Assembly (NCBI RefSeq): GCF_900112645.1
Contig: NZ_FOMO01000001.1
Coordinates: 496,001 to 560,000 of the forward strand
Direction: 5' to 3'
Length of the DNA: 64,000 nt
Source of the DNA: Phytopseudomonas straminea
GTDB lineage: Bacteria; Pseudomonadota; Gammaproteobacteria; Pseudomonadales; Pseudomonadaceae
The notes below the pieces were generated by a model. It saw only the letters and a list, made by a program, of their open reading frames with translations, did no database searches and was not told the origin of the DNA. The first letter of the stretch is position 1, and every line of letters starts with the position of its first letter. The translations under genes and the position numbers were made by a program. Positions 38,483-47,907 of the stretch are shown one piece after another.

Positions 38483-39088
38483 TCAGTGCAGGCCCTGAAT
38501 GTAACTCGACAGCGCCTCGATATCCTTGTTGCTGAGCTTGGCGGCAATATCGCGCATGATCATCGCGTCGCCATCATTGCTGCGCTCGCCCTCGCGGAAG
38601 GCGCTCAGTTGCTTGGCGACGTAACCGGCGTGTTGGCCGCCCAGGTGTGGATAACCCGCCGTGGCGATACCGGCGCCGTCGGGCGCGTGGCACCCGGTAC
38701 AGGCCGGCATGCCTTCGGCCAGCTTGCCGCCGCGAAACAGCGCCTGGCCGCGCTCGACTTGGGCCGGATCGGCCGCCCCCACGCTGATCTTCTGACTGGC
38801 GAAGTAGGCGGCGACGTCGGCCATGTCCTGCTCGCTCAGCGGCTCGAGCATGCCGGTCATTTCCACCACTGGCCGGGCGCCGGATTTGATGTCCTGCATC
38901 TGCTTGAGCAGGTAGCGCTCACCCTGGCCGGCCAGTTTGGGGAAATTGGCCAGCGCGCTGTTGCCATCGACGCCATGACAGGCCCCGCAAACCACCGCCT
39001 TGGCTTGCCCTGCGGCCGGGTCACCCGCCGCCTGGGCAGCCCCGACCAGGCCCAGCGCCAGCAGCAGACTCACTATTGTCTTGTTCAT
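38483..39088 (-). CDS. cc4: Cytochrome c4, dihaem
   Basis: Periplasmic electron carrier to cytochrome oxidases. With the start at 39088 (MNKTIVSLLLALGLVGAAQA) it has 201 residues including a signal peptide of about 20. It contains two haem motifs, CGACH at 34-38 and CTGCH at 130-134. Two haems plus two-fold internal similarity are diagnostic. Axial Met residues fit the MTGM and DAMIMRD segments. Four extra codons upstream (MDEL) are an alternative start. Confidence 0.96.
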   Translation of the reverse strand: MNKTIVSLLLALGLVGAAQAAGDPAAGQAKAVVCGACHGVDGNSALANFPKLAGQGERYLLKQMQDIKSGARPVVEMTGMLEPLSEQDMADVAAYFASQKISVGAADPAQVERGQALFRGGKLAEGMPACTGCHAPDGAGIATAGYPHLGGQHAGYVAKQLSAFREGERSNDGDAMIMRDIAAKLSNKDIEALSSYIQGLH

Positions 39089-39392
39089 CAGCTCATCCAA
39101 ACGGCTAAGAGAAGTGTTGTGAACCGGGGCGTTCCGCCCGCCATGTCATGCATGGCAGTGCGAAAATACTCAAGCCGCGCGTTTCTGCACGAACCTTGGG
39201 GCGGTATGGGCGGATGCAAACGCGACGATTAGCACGTTCCTCCAGCCCGGCACCCTAACAGCCTGGTTATCCACTCGGCACCCGCCATGATTGCCCAGCA
39301 AGGCAGGCGCGATAATGACCGGCATCAATCCCCGGTGCAGATTACCGTTCAATTCGCCCGCCCAACTGACAACAAAATAGAAATGCCAGGCA
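39089..39392. other. Intergenic region between cytochrome c4 gene and the T6SS island
   Basis: About 300 bases hold no credible gene. The segment nearest 39089 should contain the leftward cytochrome c4 promoter, while 39350-39395 is AT-rich and leads into the tagQ terminator. No tRNA, direct repeat or integrase remnant marks the T6SS boundary. Confidence 0.6.
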
Positions 39393-39420
39393 TAAAAAAA
39401 CCGCGCCAGGCGCGGTTTCT
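39393..39420 (-). terminator. Terminator at the end of the leftward T6SS operon (after tagQ)
   Basis: AAACCGCG-CCAGG-CGCGGTTT. On the minus strand the right arm is followed by TTTTTTTATG. It lies 15 bp beyond the tagQ stop, closing the fha1-to-tagQ operon. Confidence 0.9.
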
Positions 39421-39435
39421 TCGATGGGACGTGGA

Positions 39436-40314
39436 TCAGGCCTTGCAGCTGGCCGGTGCCCAGTCGCCCATGTCCGGGTTGTTGCACACGTCGCTGACCA
39501 GCGTACGGCCACGGCTGGCCACCTGCTGGCTTTCCTTCTGCTTGGCCTGGGCCTTCTGCAGCGATTGCTCAGTGGTGATCACTTCCTTGGTGACCTTGGC
39601 AGTTGGCTTCGGCTGCTTGGCAGTGGCCACCTTGGTCACTTCCTTGCGCTCGACACCCACAGTCTGCAGGTCTTTCTCGTAAGCCTGGGTGTAGGTGTTG
39701 ACGTTCTCGCCGGTGCGGCCGTCGACCTTGGCCAGCAGCGCGTTGGTCTCGCTCAGGCCGCTGACGATCTCGGCCAGGCGCTTGCGGCCATCGGCGTCGC
39801 TGATCTTGTTGGCTTTGCGATCAGCGCGCAGCTGGGTGAACGCCTGCTGATAGCAGCTCTGCGCAGCGCTGGCGTAGCGGATGTTGCGGTCGATGTTCTG
39901 GTTGTTGGTGTCGATGTCGGTAGCGTAGGAGGCCAGGCGTGCATTGTCGTCGCTGATCTGCTGCTGACGCTGGTTGTAGTACGCCAGGGCGCCACCGGCC
40001 AGGGCGCCACCGGCAGCACCGATGGCGGCATTGCGGCCACGCTTCTCGTCATCGACCAGGGCACCACCGATGGCGCCCATCAGGCCGCCGGTAACGGCGC
40101 CGATGGCCACGCTGCGGCTCATCGCTTCGTCGGAGCTGCGCAGCTGGGTGACCGGCTCGTAGCACTGCGGGAAGTATTCGGCCTTGGTGGTCGAGGCGAC
40201 CTGAGAACTTGGCGAACCGGCGCAGCCGACAAGCAACACGCTGGTGCAGGTGACGGCAGAAAGCAGCGCAGTGCGTATCGAGGAAAAAGCGGGAGCCTTG
40301 TTGAAAGTTTGCAT
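39436..40314 (-). CDS. tagQ: T6SS regulatory lipoprotein TagQ
   Basis: Outer-membrane lipoprotein of the threonine-phosphorylation control system. In P. aeruginosa it tethers TagR to the outer membrane. The start at 40314 (MQTFNKAP) gives 292 residues with a lipobox ending VGCAGS (Cys near residue 30). A glycine-zipper segment follows (AIGAVTGGLMGAIGGALVDD and AAIGAAGGALAGGALAYY, about 65-105), then a helical region and a C-terminal tail with two Cys. It is the last gene of the leftward operon. The 149-bp gap from tagR is larger than its neighbours' gaps, so a separate promoter is possible. Assignment to TagQ rests on position plus lipobox. Confidence 0.82.
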   Translation of the reverse strand: MQTFNKAPAFSSIRTALLSAVTCTSVLLVGCAGSPSSQVASTTKAEYFPQCYEPVTQLRSSDEAMSRSVAIGAVTGGLMGAIGGALVDDEKRGRNAAIGAAGGALAGGALAYYNQRQQQISDDNARLASYATDIDTNNQNIDRNIRYASAAQSCYQQAFTQLRADRKANKISDADGRKRLAEIVSGLSETNALLAKVDGRTGENVNTYTQAYEKDLQTVGVERKEVTKVATAKQPKPTAKVTKEVITTEQSLQKAQAKQKESQQVASRGRTLVSDVCNNPDMGDWAPASCKA

Positions 40315-40463
40315 CGTCGTCGATCTCGTACTTGAGTGAGCGTTTATTCCATTCAGGCGGGGCCGGGTGACACCACCTGCGTTGTCACGGCTAACGCCGT
40401 TGATTTGCACAATCGGCACCGGCCGCTCGCCAGTGCCTTTATCCGTAACGGCTGGCAACCCGA

Positions 40464-42164
40464 TCAGGGTGCCAGCAATTGCTTGAGAATCACATCCGCA
40501 TCCGCCTTGCGGTTCTTGCGGTATTCGCCCACGTGGCGCACGAACAAGGTGGCACGGGTGACCAGGCTCTTGCCCAGTACCGGTTTGCGCGCCAGCTCTT
40601 CCTTGGTGCGCTGGAACTGCGCCTGGATCACCGCATCGCTGTAGCGCGTGCCGTTGGCCAGGTTGTCGATGTAAATCGCCAGAGCACCGTCCAGAGCGCT
40701 CTGCCCATTGGCCATGGCCGCTTCGAACAGTTTCGCCGAGGCTTCGTCCTTGGCGCTGCGAGCCTCGTCACGGCTCTTGCGAAGATTGGTCAGGCGAATG
40801 TTGTAGTTGTTGATCGTTTCGGCCACCAGGGCTGCCGACTGAATCAGGTTGCCGGCGGCATCCTCACGCTGCTTGGCGATCAGCGAGACGCTGCGCTTGA
40901 GCTCCTCGTTGACGATCCCCAGGCGATCGCGCAGCTGCGGATCGTCGCTGTTGGCGATCAGCCCATCGAGCAGTTTGGTGGCGTCCTGGTCTTCGTCGAT
41001 CTCATCGGTAAGCGTGCTGACTCGTCCTTCGTCCTTCCATTGCGCAAACAGTTCCTTGTATCGCGAACGCGGCGCAGAAAGCGCACCGATGGCCACCCGA
41101 AAACCGGTGGTCTCGTTGCGCTGCTCGGTGCCGTCGGCCGCGAACAGCGGGTACTCGCGACGCATGCCGGTGAACAGGGTCATCTCACCTTCCAGGTAAT
41201 TGCCGCCCTTGACCACGAAACCGCCATAAGTGCCCTGACGGCGCCCGGCGTGCACCAGCTGAAAGGATTCCTGGACCATTTCCGCGGCGTTGCCGATGAC
41301 GTCGAACAGGCCGACCGGATTGGGCTTCTTCAGGCCGATGGGCAGCAGACGCGCGTTCTGCCCGGTGCCGCCAGCGACCTGATTGAATACCGCCCAGTCG
41401 CCCAGGGGGCCATCGCTGTCGCTGCCCTCCACCGGGCGCGGGAACAACCGCGCTTCCAGCTGCTGGCGGCTTACCGCGTGACCACCGCGGGCGGCGTATT
41501 CCCATTCCACTTCGGTGGGCAGGCGCACGAAGGCCTGACCGCCGTCTTCGCCTTTGCCAGTGCGCCCGCTGATCGGCAGCAGGTCGCGATGGTGTTTCAA
41601 CAGCCAGGCGCTGTAGACCGCGGCGAAGCGTTCGGCGTCGAAGCGCGACAGGTTGACCTTGGGCAACCGCGCGGCCATCCCGGACGCCGCCTCGCAGGCC
41701 GGCGGCTCGCCCTCGCCAGCCAGGGACGGCGCCTGGGCCATCACCAGGTCGTACTGGCGCTGGGTTACTTCGTATTTGCCGATGAAGTACAGCATTGGTT
41801 TGAGCGGCGTCACGCCGTCGGCCTTGGGCAGCTCGCCGCGCACTTTGGCCTGCCAGTCCTTGGACAGATCGCTGAGGGTGAACTGGCCGTTGATGTAGTC
41901 GCGCCGGTAACCGGAAATGAAGGATTGCTGATAGCCGGGCTCACCCTCGCTGAACGGGTAACCGAGGGTCACTTCGTGATCGTCCAGCGCGCCTTTGGCC
42001 AGCACGTAGACGTAACGGAACACCATCTGCCCGTCGCAAGGCAGCGGCAGGCTGACGTCACCGGCCATCGGCTTGGGGTTGTAGAGCGGATCGGCATCGG
42101 GCTCGGCCCAGGCAGCGCCGGCCAGGCACGAGAGAACCAGGGTGGCGCTGAGCACCTTATACAT
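40464..42164 (-). CDS. tagR: T6SS regulator TagR (formylglycine-generating-enzyme-like)
   Basis: Periplasmic protein acting upstream of the kinase PpkA. In P. aeruginosa TagR is required to promote PpkA activity. The start at 42164 (MYKVLSATLVLSCLAGAAWA signal peptide) gives 566 residues. The N-terminal half resembles the FGE/sulfatase-modifying fold: YFIGKYEVTQRQYD near 125, LPTEVEWEYAARGG near 225, GLFDVIGNAAEM, and GGNYLEGEM followed by TGFRVAIG near 370. The C-terminal ~180 residues are helical. It overlaps tagS by 8 bp. It is probably not a true sulfatase maturase. Confidence 0.9.
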   Translation of the reverse strand: MYKVLSATLVLSCLAGAAWAEPDADPLYNPKPMAGDVSLPLPCDGQMVFRYVYVLAKGALDDHEVTLGYPFSEGEPGYQQSFISGYRRDYINGQFTLSDLSKDWQAKVRGELPKADGVTPLKPMLYFIGKYEVTQRQYDLVMAQAPSLAGEGEPPACEAASGMAARLPKVNLSRFDAERFAAVYSAWLLKHHRDLLPISGRTGKGEDGGQAFVRLPTEVEWEYAARGGHAVSRQQLEARLFPRPVEGSDSDGPLGDWAVFNQVAGGTGQNARLLPIGLKKPNPVGLFDVIGNAAEMVQESFQLVHAGRRQGTYGGFVVKGGNYLEGEMTLFTGMRREYPLFAADGTEQRNETTGFRVAIGALSAPRSRYKELFAQWKDEGRVSTLTDEIDEDQDATKLLDGLIANSDDPQLRDRLGIVNEELKRSVSLIAKQREDAAGNLIQSAALVAETINNYNIRLTNLRKSRDEARSAKDEASAKLFEAAMANGQSALDGALAIYIDNLANGTRYSDAVIQAQFQRTKEELARKPVLGKSLVTRATLFVRHVGEYRKNRKADADVILKQLLAP

Positions 42165-43353
42165 GACGCAATCCTTCCGAGGCTTCCAGGTGAGCCGCCC
42201 GCCAGCCACCGGCAGCGGCGGCGAGCACGCAGCACAGCAGAGTAGCCATCGCTGCGAGCAGATAATGGGAGAGCAACAGTCGGCAAGCATATTCGCCCGG
42301 CGCCGACTGGAACAACAGGTTCAGCCCGCTGGCGGCCAAGCCGTATAGCAGCGCCGAGAGCGCCAGGGCGGCGATGCCGGTATACAGCGCCTGCAGCACC
42401 ACGAACGCGACCAGCGCCACGGCCGGGAAACCCAGCAGCCGCAGCACCGCCAACTCATGCCGTTTGCGCGCCACCGCGCCAAGGGTGCCGGCGGCCAACG
42501 CGGCGAAGGCGCCGGTCAGGGACAGGCAGGCCACCGACCAGAACACCCACGCCAGATTACGGCTCAACGCCCGCACCTGAGCGACCGCCTCAGCCTGGGT
42601 AGCTACCGCCTGGTGCGACTGCTGGAAGTACTGGCGCAGGCTTTCCACGCCATCCAGATCCCGGGCATACAGGCGGAAACTCGGGTAGATGCGCTCGCGC
42701 TGCGCGTCCGGCTGCTCGCCCGGCCAGCCAAATGCCGGCACCGCCAGGCCGTCACGATAATCCTCGGCGGCCTCCAGCAGGCTCAGGGAGGCAAACAGCG
42801 CATCCCGGGAAAAGGCCGTCACCGGCAGCACGGCCTGCACCCGCAGGCTGACCTGGGCCACTTGCGGCTGACCGGCCACGCTTCGTCCGAAATTGGCCGG
42901 CAGGTCATCACCTGCTGCCACGCCGAGCTTTTCCGCTGCGCTCTGGCTGAGCAGCACGGCATGTTCATCTGCAGGCGCCGGCCGGCCATCGAGCAGCGGA
43001 TCGCCGTTCGCAGTTGGCAGCATTTCCACGGTGAGTATCTGCGCCGGGCCTTGCAGGTCGGCAGTCGCGGCGATCTGACGGGTACGCGGAATCACGAAAC
43101 CGACATCCTTGCGCAAAGCCAGTGCCTCAATGCTCTGCAAATTGAAGCGGGCGCCGCCCAGAGGGATGACTTCGCGCACCGCCGGGTCCCGTTCCAGGCG
43201 CTCGGTAAGGGTGGTGACCAGGCCGAACTTGAGGCCGAACAGCACCAGCAGCGGCGCAATGACCGCGACCAGAGCGAGGATCGCGCACCAGGATAGCCGC
43301 GCGTCGCAACGATAGTCCTGCCAGGCCAGACGGGCGAACAGCGCCAGGCGCAT
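42157..43353 (-). CDS. tagS: T6SS ABC-type permease TagS
   Basis: FtsX/MacB-like permease of the TagST complex, paired with ATPase TagT in the inner membrane and required for PpkA activation in the H1 system. The 398 residues have one N-terminal helix (about 20-42), a large periplasmic domain (45-265) and three C-terminal helices (about 272-395, with LAALAAGTLGAVARKRHELAVLRLLGFP, a typical FtsX motif). The start overlaps the tagT stop by 1 bp (TGATG at 43351-43355), and its stop overlaps the tagR start. Confidence 0.9.
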   Translation of the reverse strand: MRLALFARLAWQDYRCDARLSWCAILALVAVIAPLLVLFGLKFGLVTTLTERLERDPAVREVIPLGGARFNLQSIEALALRKDVGFVIPRTRQIAATADLQGPAQILTVEMLPTANGDPLLDGRPAPADEHAVLLSQSAAEKLGVAAGDDLPANFGRSVAGQPQVAQVSLRVQAVLPVTAFSRDALFASLSLLEAAEDYRDGLAVPAFGWPGEQPDAQRERIYPSFRLYARDLDGVESLRQYFQQSHQAVATQAEAVAQVRALSRNLAWVFWSVACLSLTGAFAALAAGTLGAVARKRHELAVLRLLGFPAVALVAFVVLQALYTGIAALALSALLYGLAASGLNLLFQSAPGEYACRLLLSHYLLAAMATLLCCVLAAAAGGWRAAHLEASEGLRHV

Positions 43354-44069
43354 CAGCCGCACTCCGCCAGCCGCGCGACCACCAGCCCGTCGCCCTGGGG
43401 CTCGACCTGCAGTTGCATCGGCGTCAGGCCGTAGCGTGCGGCCAGCGCCTGATCGTGAGTGGAAATCACCAGGCACAGGTCTCGGGCAGCGGCCTGCTCG
43501 ACCAGCAACTGCATGACCCGCTCGGCGTTCAGTGGATCGAGCGATGCGGTCGGCTCGTCGGCGAGCACGATGGCCGGCTGGTGGGCCAATGCACGGGCGA
43601 TGCTCACGCGCTGGCGTTGGCCGACCGACAGGCGCCCCGGCTGGCGTTCGAGCAAATCGGCGATGCCCAATTGCTCGGCCAGTTGCTCGACGGCGTCGCC
43701 CAGCGGCAGGCCGAGCAGCTCGCGGGGCAGCTGGATATTGCCGCGCACGCTGAGAAAGCCCAGCAACCCGCCGGTCTGCAGCACATAGCCAAAGGCCCGG
43801 GCGCGCAGTGCGGCCAACTGGTCATGCTGGCCCTGGCGCCACAGTTCGGCGAGATCGAGCGACTGCGTGCCATCGTTCCAGCACTGGGCGCCGCCCGGGT
43901 CAGGCGAAAGCACCAGGGCCAGCAGGTCGAGCAACGTGCTCTTGCCACTGCCACTGGTGCCGATCAAGGCGATGCGTCGTCCGGCGCGCAACTGCAGCGC
44001 CGGGATTTCCAGGCGATAGCGCTGCCCGTCGGCACCGCGGGTCTTGCTGATCGCCTCGAGGCTGAGCAT
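43353..44069 (-). CDS. tagT: T6SS ABC-type ATPase TagT
   Basis: ATP-binding partner of TagS. The 238 residues start at 44069 (MLSLEAISKTRG). Walker A GTSGSGKST is near residue 36, signature LSVGQRQRVSIARAL near 144, Walker B IVLADEPTASLDPLNAER at about 164-180 and the H-loop STHD near 200, all intact. Longer in-frame readings upstream lack similarity. The start shares TGATG with the ppkA stop (44067-44071), so translation is coupled to the kinase. Confidence 0.92.
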   Translation of the reverse strand: MLSLEAISKTRGADGQRYRLEIPALQLRAGRRIALIGTSGSGKSTLLDLLALVLSPDPGGAQCWNDGTQSLDLAELWRQGQHDQLAALRARAFGYVLQTGGLLGFLSVRGNIQLPRELLGLPLGDAVEQLAEQLGIADLLERQPGRLSVGQRQRVSIARALAHQPAIVLADEPTASLDPLNAERVMQLLVEQAAARDLCLVISTHDQALAARYGLTPMQLQVEPQGDGLVVARLAECG

Positions 44070-47000
44070 CAGGGCAGCGTCGACAAGGGCACGCGGTACA
44101 GCGCGTCGCCAGGTGCGGCATCGCCGAAGCGAACCCAGTTGGCCGTGTCGTTGTGGAAGGTTTCGTAGAGGCGGATCTTGGAGTCCAGCTCGTCGATGAA
44201 ATCTTCCTGCTCGGCGACGCTGAGCGACAGCCACAGGTCCTGGCTCATGTTCAGCACCTTGCTGCGGTATGGCAGGCCGTCCAGGTATTCGCCGAGCACG
44301 CCGCTCTGCGCCAGGTTGCCGCCCTTGACCAGCGCCGAGGGGTCGCGGCTCATGTGCGCGCTGGCGCTGGCGATTTCCTGGAAGAAGTCCTTGGGCGAAC
44401 TCTGCGTGCGCCGCGCCGCGTCGACCACCATGCGTAGCGACTGCTGCAGGTCGTTGAGCTGCAGCTTGGTGAGCAGCACGCAAACCTGGAAGGCCGGCAG
44501 GGCCGGTTCGGTAATGTCGCGGTCGCTGGTCCAGGCAGTGACCACCTGCGGCGCGCGGGCCTGGCTCTGGTGGCCGAGGAAATCCATGTGCATGGCGTAA
44601 CCGACCGCCGCCGATTTGTCGGCGATGCTCGCGCCGCCCTTGGGCTCGGGCAGGCTGCTGTCGGTTCGCACCTGATGCACCAGGTCGGCGAAGCTCGTGC
44701 CGATCTGCGCGACGCTCTGCCCGAAGGCGTTGACGTCACCGCCAGCCACCGGCACGTACAGGTCGCCGATGCGCGGGTTGGGGTCGGCGGTCAGGCTGCG
44801 GTACTGCTGCTCGGCGAAGCCATGGTTGCGCTTGCCGGCAGGAGTTTTCAGGTGCAGGGCGTAGATCTTGATCTGCTTGCGCAGGGCGGCTTCGCGCACT
44901 TCGGCCTCGTTCATCTGGGTCAGGCCCAGCGGGTCGCTCTTGCGCAGCGCGCCGGCATCGCTGACCAGCAGAATCAGACGGCCGCCGTAGCCATTCCAGT
45001 CCATGCCGTCGACCGCCTGCATGACGCCGGCGAAGGCGTCTTCGTTGAAGTCGTGGCTGGACACGTCGGTGGCCTTGATCTGCTGCGCCAGTTGCAGGAA
45101 GCGCTCGGGGTCGCGGCCCTGCTCCAGGCTGACCAGGGTCTTGGCGGTGTACTCCAGGCCCGGCGTCTTGCTGGTGTTGCTGCGGAAGCCGACCATGCCG
45201 AAGCTGACGCTGTCCAGGTCGCCGCGCTTGGCGATCTGCCCCTGCAGTTCGTGCACCACGTCGCGCACGCGGTCGATGTAGGGCTGCATCGACACCGAGG
45301 TGTCGACCACCAGCACGATGGCCGTCCTGAAGCCTTCCGGCATCGCCGCTGGCGTGCTGTCGGCCCCAACTGGCGGGGCACTGCCCGGGTCGATGGAGGC
45401 GACGTTGAGCAGTTGCAGCGGCTGGCCATTGGCGTCGAAGGTTTCCTCGGAGTCGAAGATCGGCAACAGGTAGAACTGATCCTGCGGCACGGCGCTGCCG
45501 CCCGGCTCGACCGCCACCACGTTGTGGCCGGTGCCCTTGAGCGCCTCGCGCAGCGCTTCTCGAGCCCGCGCCGGCTCGGCCAGCAGTTGCTCCAGGGCCG
45601 AGGCATCGCGCACGAACATCACCGGCGAACGGCCGGAGCGTTCGGTGAACTTGAGCACCAGGCTCTGCTTCCAGTCGCTGACCGCATTGGCCGGCAGCCA
45701 ACCTTCACGACGGCCATCGGTGGACGCGCCGATCTGCAGCCAGGGCTGGCCGTCGATGTCCTGGCGGGCGTAGACGTAGAACACCGAGAACGCCGGCATG
45801 TCCTTGCCACCGCTGCCGCCAGCCGCATCGGCGAGCTTGGCGCCCGGCTTGGTCAGCACGCGCTGGAACAGGGTCTTCTTGCCGGGCATCAGCAGCGGGC
45901 GATCACCGCCGTCGCTGTCGGCCAGCGCCGAGATCGGCCCGGCCTCGCCGCTGGGCTGGGCCTGGGCCTGCGACTGGCTCTGGGCCGGCTGGCCGGCCAC
46001 CGGCGGCGCCGCGGGCCCCGCTGCATCCGAGCCGAACAGCCAGTAGCCGCAACCGGCCAGCAAAAGCACGCCCGCCAGGGAGGCGCCGAGGATCAGCGGC
46101 TTCCTGCTGGCGCCGGCATTGCCCTGGCGTACCGAAGAGGCCAGCGGCGACGGCTGCGGGCGCGGCGCTGCGGTGGGCTCGGCGGCAGGTGCGTGGGTGG
46201 GGATGTCCACCGTCACCGGCGCCAACGGCGGTGGGCTGGTGTCGCTGGCTTTTTCGGCCCCTGGCAGCACCAGCGGCTGGAACAGCGTGGCATCGTCGGC
46301 GGGCGACTCCAGGCGATCCAGAGCGGCGATCAGCTCGGCGGCGTCGGCGAAACGCGCGCTGGGATCCTTGGCCAGCAGACGCTCGAGAATCGGCTGGTAG
46401 CGGCCATGCACCATGGGCAGCGCCGGCAACGGCTCGGTCAGGTGCGCCAGCGCCGTGGACAGCGAATCGCTGCCGGTATAGGGCAGTTTGCCGGTGAGAA
46501 TTTCATAGAACACCACGCCCAGGGCATAGAGATCGGCGCGGCCGTCGATATCCAGGCCTCGGGCCTGCTCCGGGCTCATGTAGCTCGGCGTGCCGACGGC
46601 GAAGCCGGCCTGGGTGAACTGGGTGCGATCGTCCAGCGCCTTGGCGATGCCGAAGTCGCTGAGCACCGCGGTGCCGTCGGCGCGGAACAGGATGTTGGCC
46701 GGTTTGACGTCGCGGTGCACCATGCCCTGGGCGTGGGCATAGCCCAGGGCCGAGGCGATCTGGCGGATCCACACCAGCCCCTGGTCGATGCTCAGCCCCG
46801 CGGCGATACGCTCCTTGAGCGTGCCGTTGGGCAGGTATTCCATGGCCATGTAATAGAGGCTGCCGACATTGCCGATGTCGTGGATGGTCACGGTATTGGG
46901 ATGCGACAGCCGCGCCAGGGTCCTGCCCTCGCGCAGGAAGCGTTCGCAGAAGGTGGGGTCGGCGGCCAGCGAGGCGGCCATCACCTTGAGCGCCACCTTG

Positions 47001-47095
47001 CGGTCAAGGGAGCGCTGGGTCGCCAGGTAGACCACGGCCATCGCGCCATCGCCCAGCTCGCGTTCGATGTCGTAACCCGGTATTTGCATATCCAT
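44069..47095 (-). CDS. ppkA: T6SS serine/threonine kinase PpkA with vWA domain
   Basis: Membrane kinase that phosphorylates Fha1 to switch on the H1-type T6SS. The 1008 residues comprise an N-terminal eukaryotic-like kinase domain (about 1-270; Gly loop LGDGAMAVVY, HRDVKPAN catalytic loop, SDFGIAKA, and TPSYMSPEQ), a Pro/Ala linker, one membrane helix near 330-355 (LILGASLAGVLLLAGCGYWL), and a periplasmic part with a von Willebrand A domain from about 590 (MIDAS DTSVSM) and a C-terminal helical segment. The size and order match P. aeruginosa PpkA. Neighbours pppA and tagT-R are on the same transcript. Confidence 0.96.
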   Translation of the reverse strand: MDMQIPGYDIERELGDGAMAVVYLATQRSLDRKVALKVMAASLAADPTFCERFLREGRTLARLSHPNTVTIHDIGNVGSLYYMAMEYLPNGTLKERIAAGLSIDQGLVWIRQIASALGYAHAQGMVHRDVKPANILFRADGTAVLSDFGIAKALDDRTQFTQAGFAVGTPSYMSPEQARGLDIDGRADLYALGVVFYEILTGKLPYTGSDSLSTALAHLTEPLPALPMVHGRYQPILERLLAKDPSARFADAAELIAALDRLESPADDATLFQPLVLPGAEKASDTSPPPLAPVTVDIPTHAPAAEPTAAPRPQPSPLASSVRQGNAGASRKPLILGASLAGVLLLAGCGYWLFGSDAAGPAAPPVAGQPAQSQSQAQAQPSGEAGPISALADSDGGDRPLLMPGKKTLFQRVLTKPGAKLADAAGGSGGKDMPAFSVFYVYARQDIDGQPWLQIGASTDGRREGWLPANAVSDWKQSLVLKFTERSGRSPVMFVRDASALEQLLAEPARAREALREALKGTGHNVVAVEPGGSAVPQDQFYLLPIFDSEETFDANGQPLQLLNVASIDPGSAPPVGADSTPAAMPEGFRTAIVLVVDTSVSMQPYIDRVRDVVHELQGQIAKRGDLDSVSFGMVGFRSNTSKTPGLEYTAKTLVSLEQGRDPERFLQLAQQIKATDVSSHDFNEDAFAGVMQAVDGMDWNGYGGRLILLVSDAGALRKSDPLGLTQMNEAEVREAALRKQIKIYALHLKTPAGKRNHGFAEQQYRSLTADPNPRIGDLYVPVAGGDVNAFGQSVAQIGTSFADLVHQVRTDSSLPEPKGGASIADKSAAVGYAMHMDFLGHQSQARAPQVVTAWTSDRDITEPALPAFQVCVLLTKLQLNDLQQSLRMVVDAARRTQSSPKDFFQEIASASAHMSRDPSALVKGGNLAQSGVLGEYLDGLPYRSKVLNMSQDLWLSLSVAEQEDFIDELDSKIRLYETFHNDTANWVRFGDAAPGDALYRVPLSTLP

Positions 47096-47178
47096 GCTGT
47101 CTGGTCTTCCGAGGCCACCCCGGGAGCCCCGGGTGCGGCGGATGTCTGGATGGTGAGTGGAGCAGGCGCCGTGGCGGC

Positions 47179-47907
47179 CTAGGCGGCCTTGATCACCACG
47201 GCGGTAATATTATCCGGCGCGCCCCGGGTCAAGCCAAGGTGCACCAGGCTGCGCACCACCTGGTAGGGGTCTTCGTGGCCCAGCACTTCACGCAGTTCAT
47301 GATCCTCGACCGTCTTGTTCAGGCCGTCGCTGCACAGCAGGAAGGTGTCGCCGGGGCGCACCTCCAGCTTGGCCGTTTCCAGCTCCAGCTCGTCCTGCAC
47401 GCCGAGGGCACGGGTGACGATGTTGCCCATGGGGTGGCTGCGCGCGGCTTCGTCGTCGAGCAGGCCGCTGTCGACCAGTTCCTGCACGTAGCTGTGGTCG
47501 CGGCTGATCGGCTGCAGGTCGCCATTGCGCAGCCGGTACAGGCGGCTGTCGCCGGCCCACAGGCAGAGCGCTTCGGCACCCCGGGCGGCGAGCACCACCA
47601 CGGTGCTGCCCATGGTCGCGCCACCCCGTTTCTCGGCCTCGACACGCACCTGCCCGTTGACGTGATCGAGGGTGTCGATGATCGCCCCGCGGTAGGTGTC
47701 GAGTACCGCACTGGGCGGCAGGGCGCGCAGGCTATCGATGATCAGGCTGCTGACGAAGTCGCCGCTGGCATGCCCGCCCATGCCGTCGGCGACGGCCCAC
47801 AGGCCGTTGTCCGGGGCATCCAGGCAGGCGTCCTCGTTGATCTTGCGCACCATGCCGACATGGCTATGGCTGGCCGAGTGGTAGCGCGTCACGCTCGACG
47901 GGCTCAT
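47179..47907 (-). CDS. pppA: T6SS PP2C-type phosphatase PppA
   Basis: Removes the phosphate that PpkA places on Fha1, switching the T6SS off. The 242 residues start at 47907 (MSPSSVTRYHSASHSHVG). PP2C metal residues are seen in VRKINEDAC, AVADGMGGHASGD and LLCSDGLNKTV, plus PDNITAVVI at the end. The start overlaps the tagF stop by 4 bp (ATGA). ppkA follows 83 bp later, a wider gap than elsewhere in the operon. Confidence 0.95.
   Translation of the reverse strand: MSPSSVTRYHSASHSHVGMVRKINEDACLDAPDNGLWAVADGMGGHASGDFVSSLIIDSLRALPPSAVLDTYRGAIIDTLDHVNGQVRVEAEKRGGATMGSTVVVLAARGAEALCLWAGDSRLYRLRNGDLQPISRDHSYVQELVDSGLLDDEAARSHPMGNIVTRALGVQDELELETAKLEVRPGDTFLLCSDGLNKTVEDHELREVLGHEDPYQVVRSLVHLGLTRGAPDNITAVVIKAA

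Noticed and set aside
39436..40458. Longer TagQ starting near 40458
   Set aside because: The extension would place the lipobox about 80 residues in, while ATG 40314 gives a normal lipoprotein signal.
44570..47182. 870-codon open frame on the plus strand opposite ppkA
   Set aside because: High-GC antisense shadow. The opposite strand encodes a clear kinase with all motifs, and the plus-strand reading is Arg/Gln/His-rich without family resemblance.
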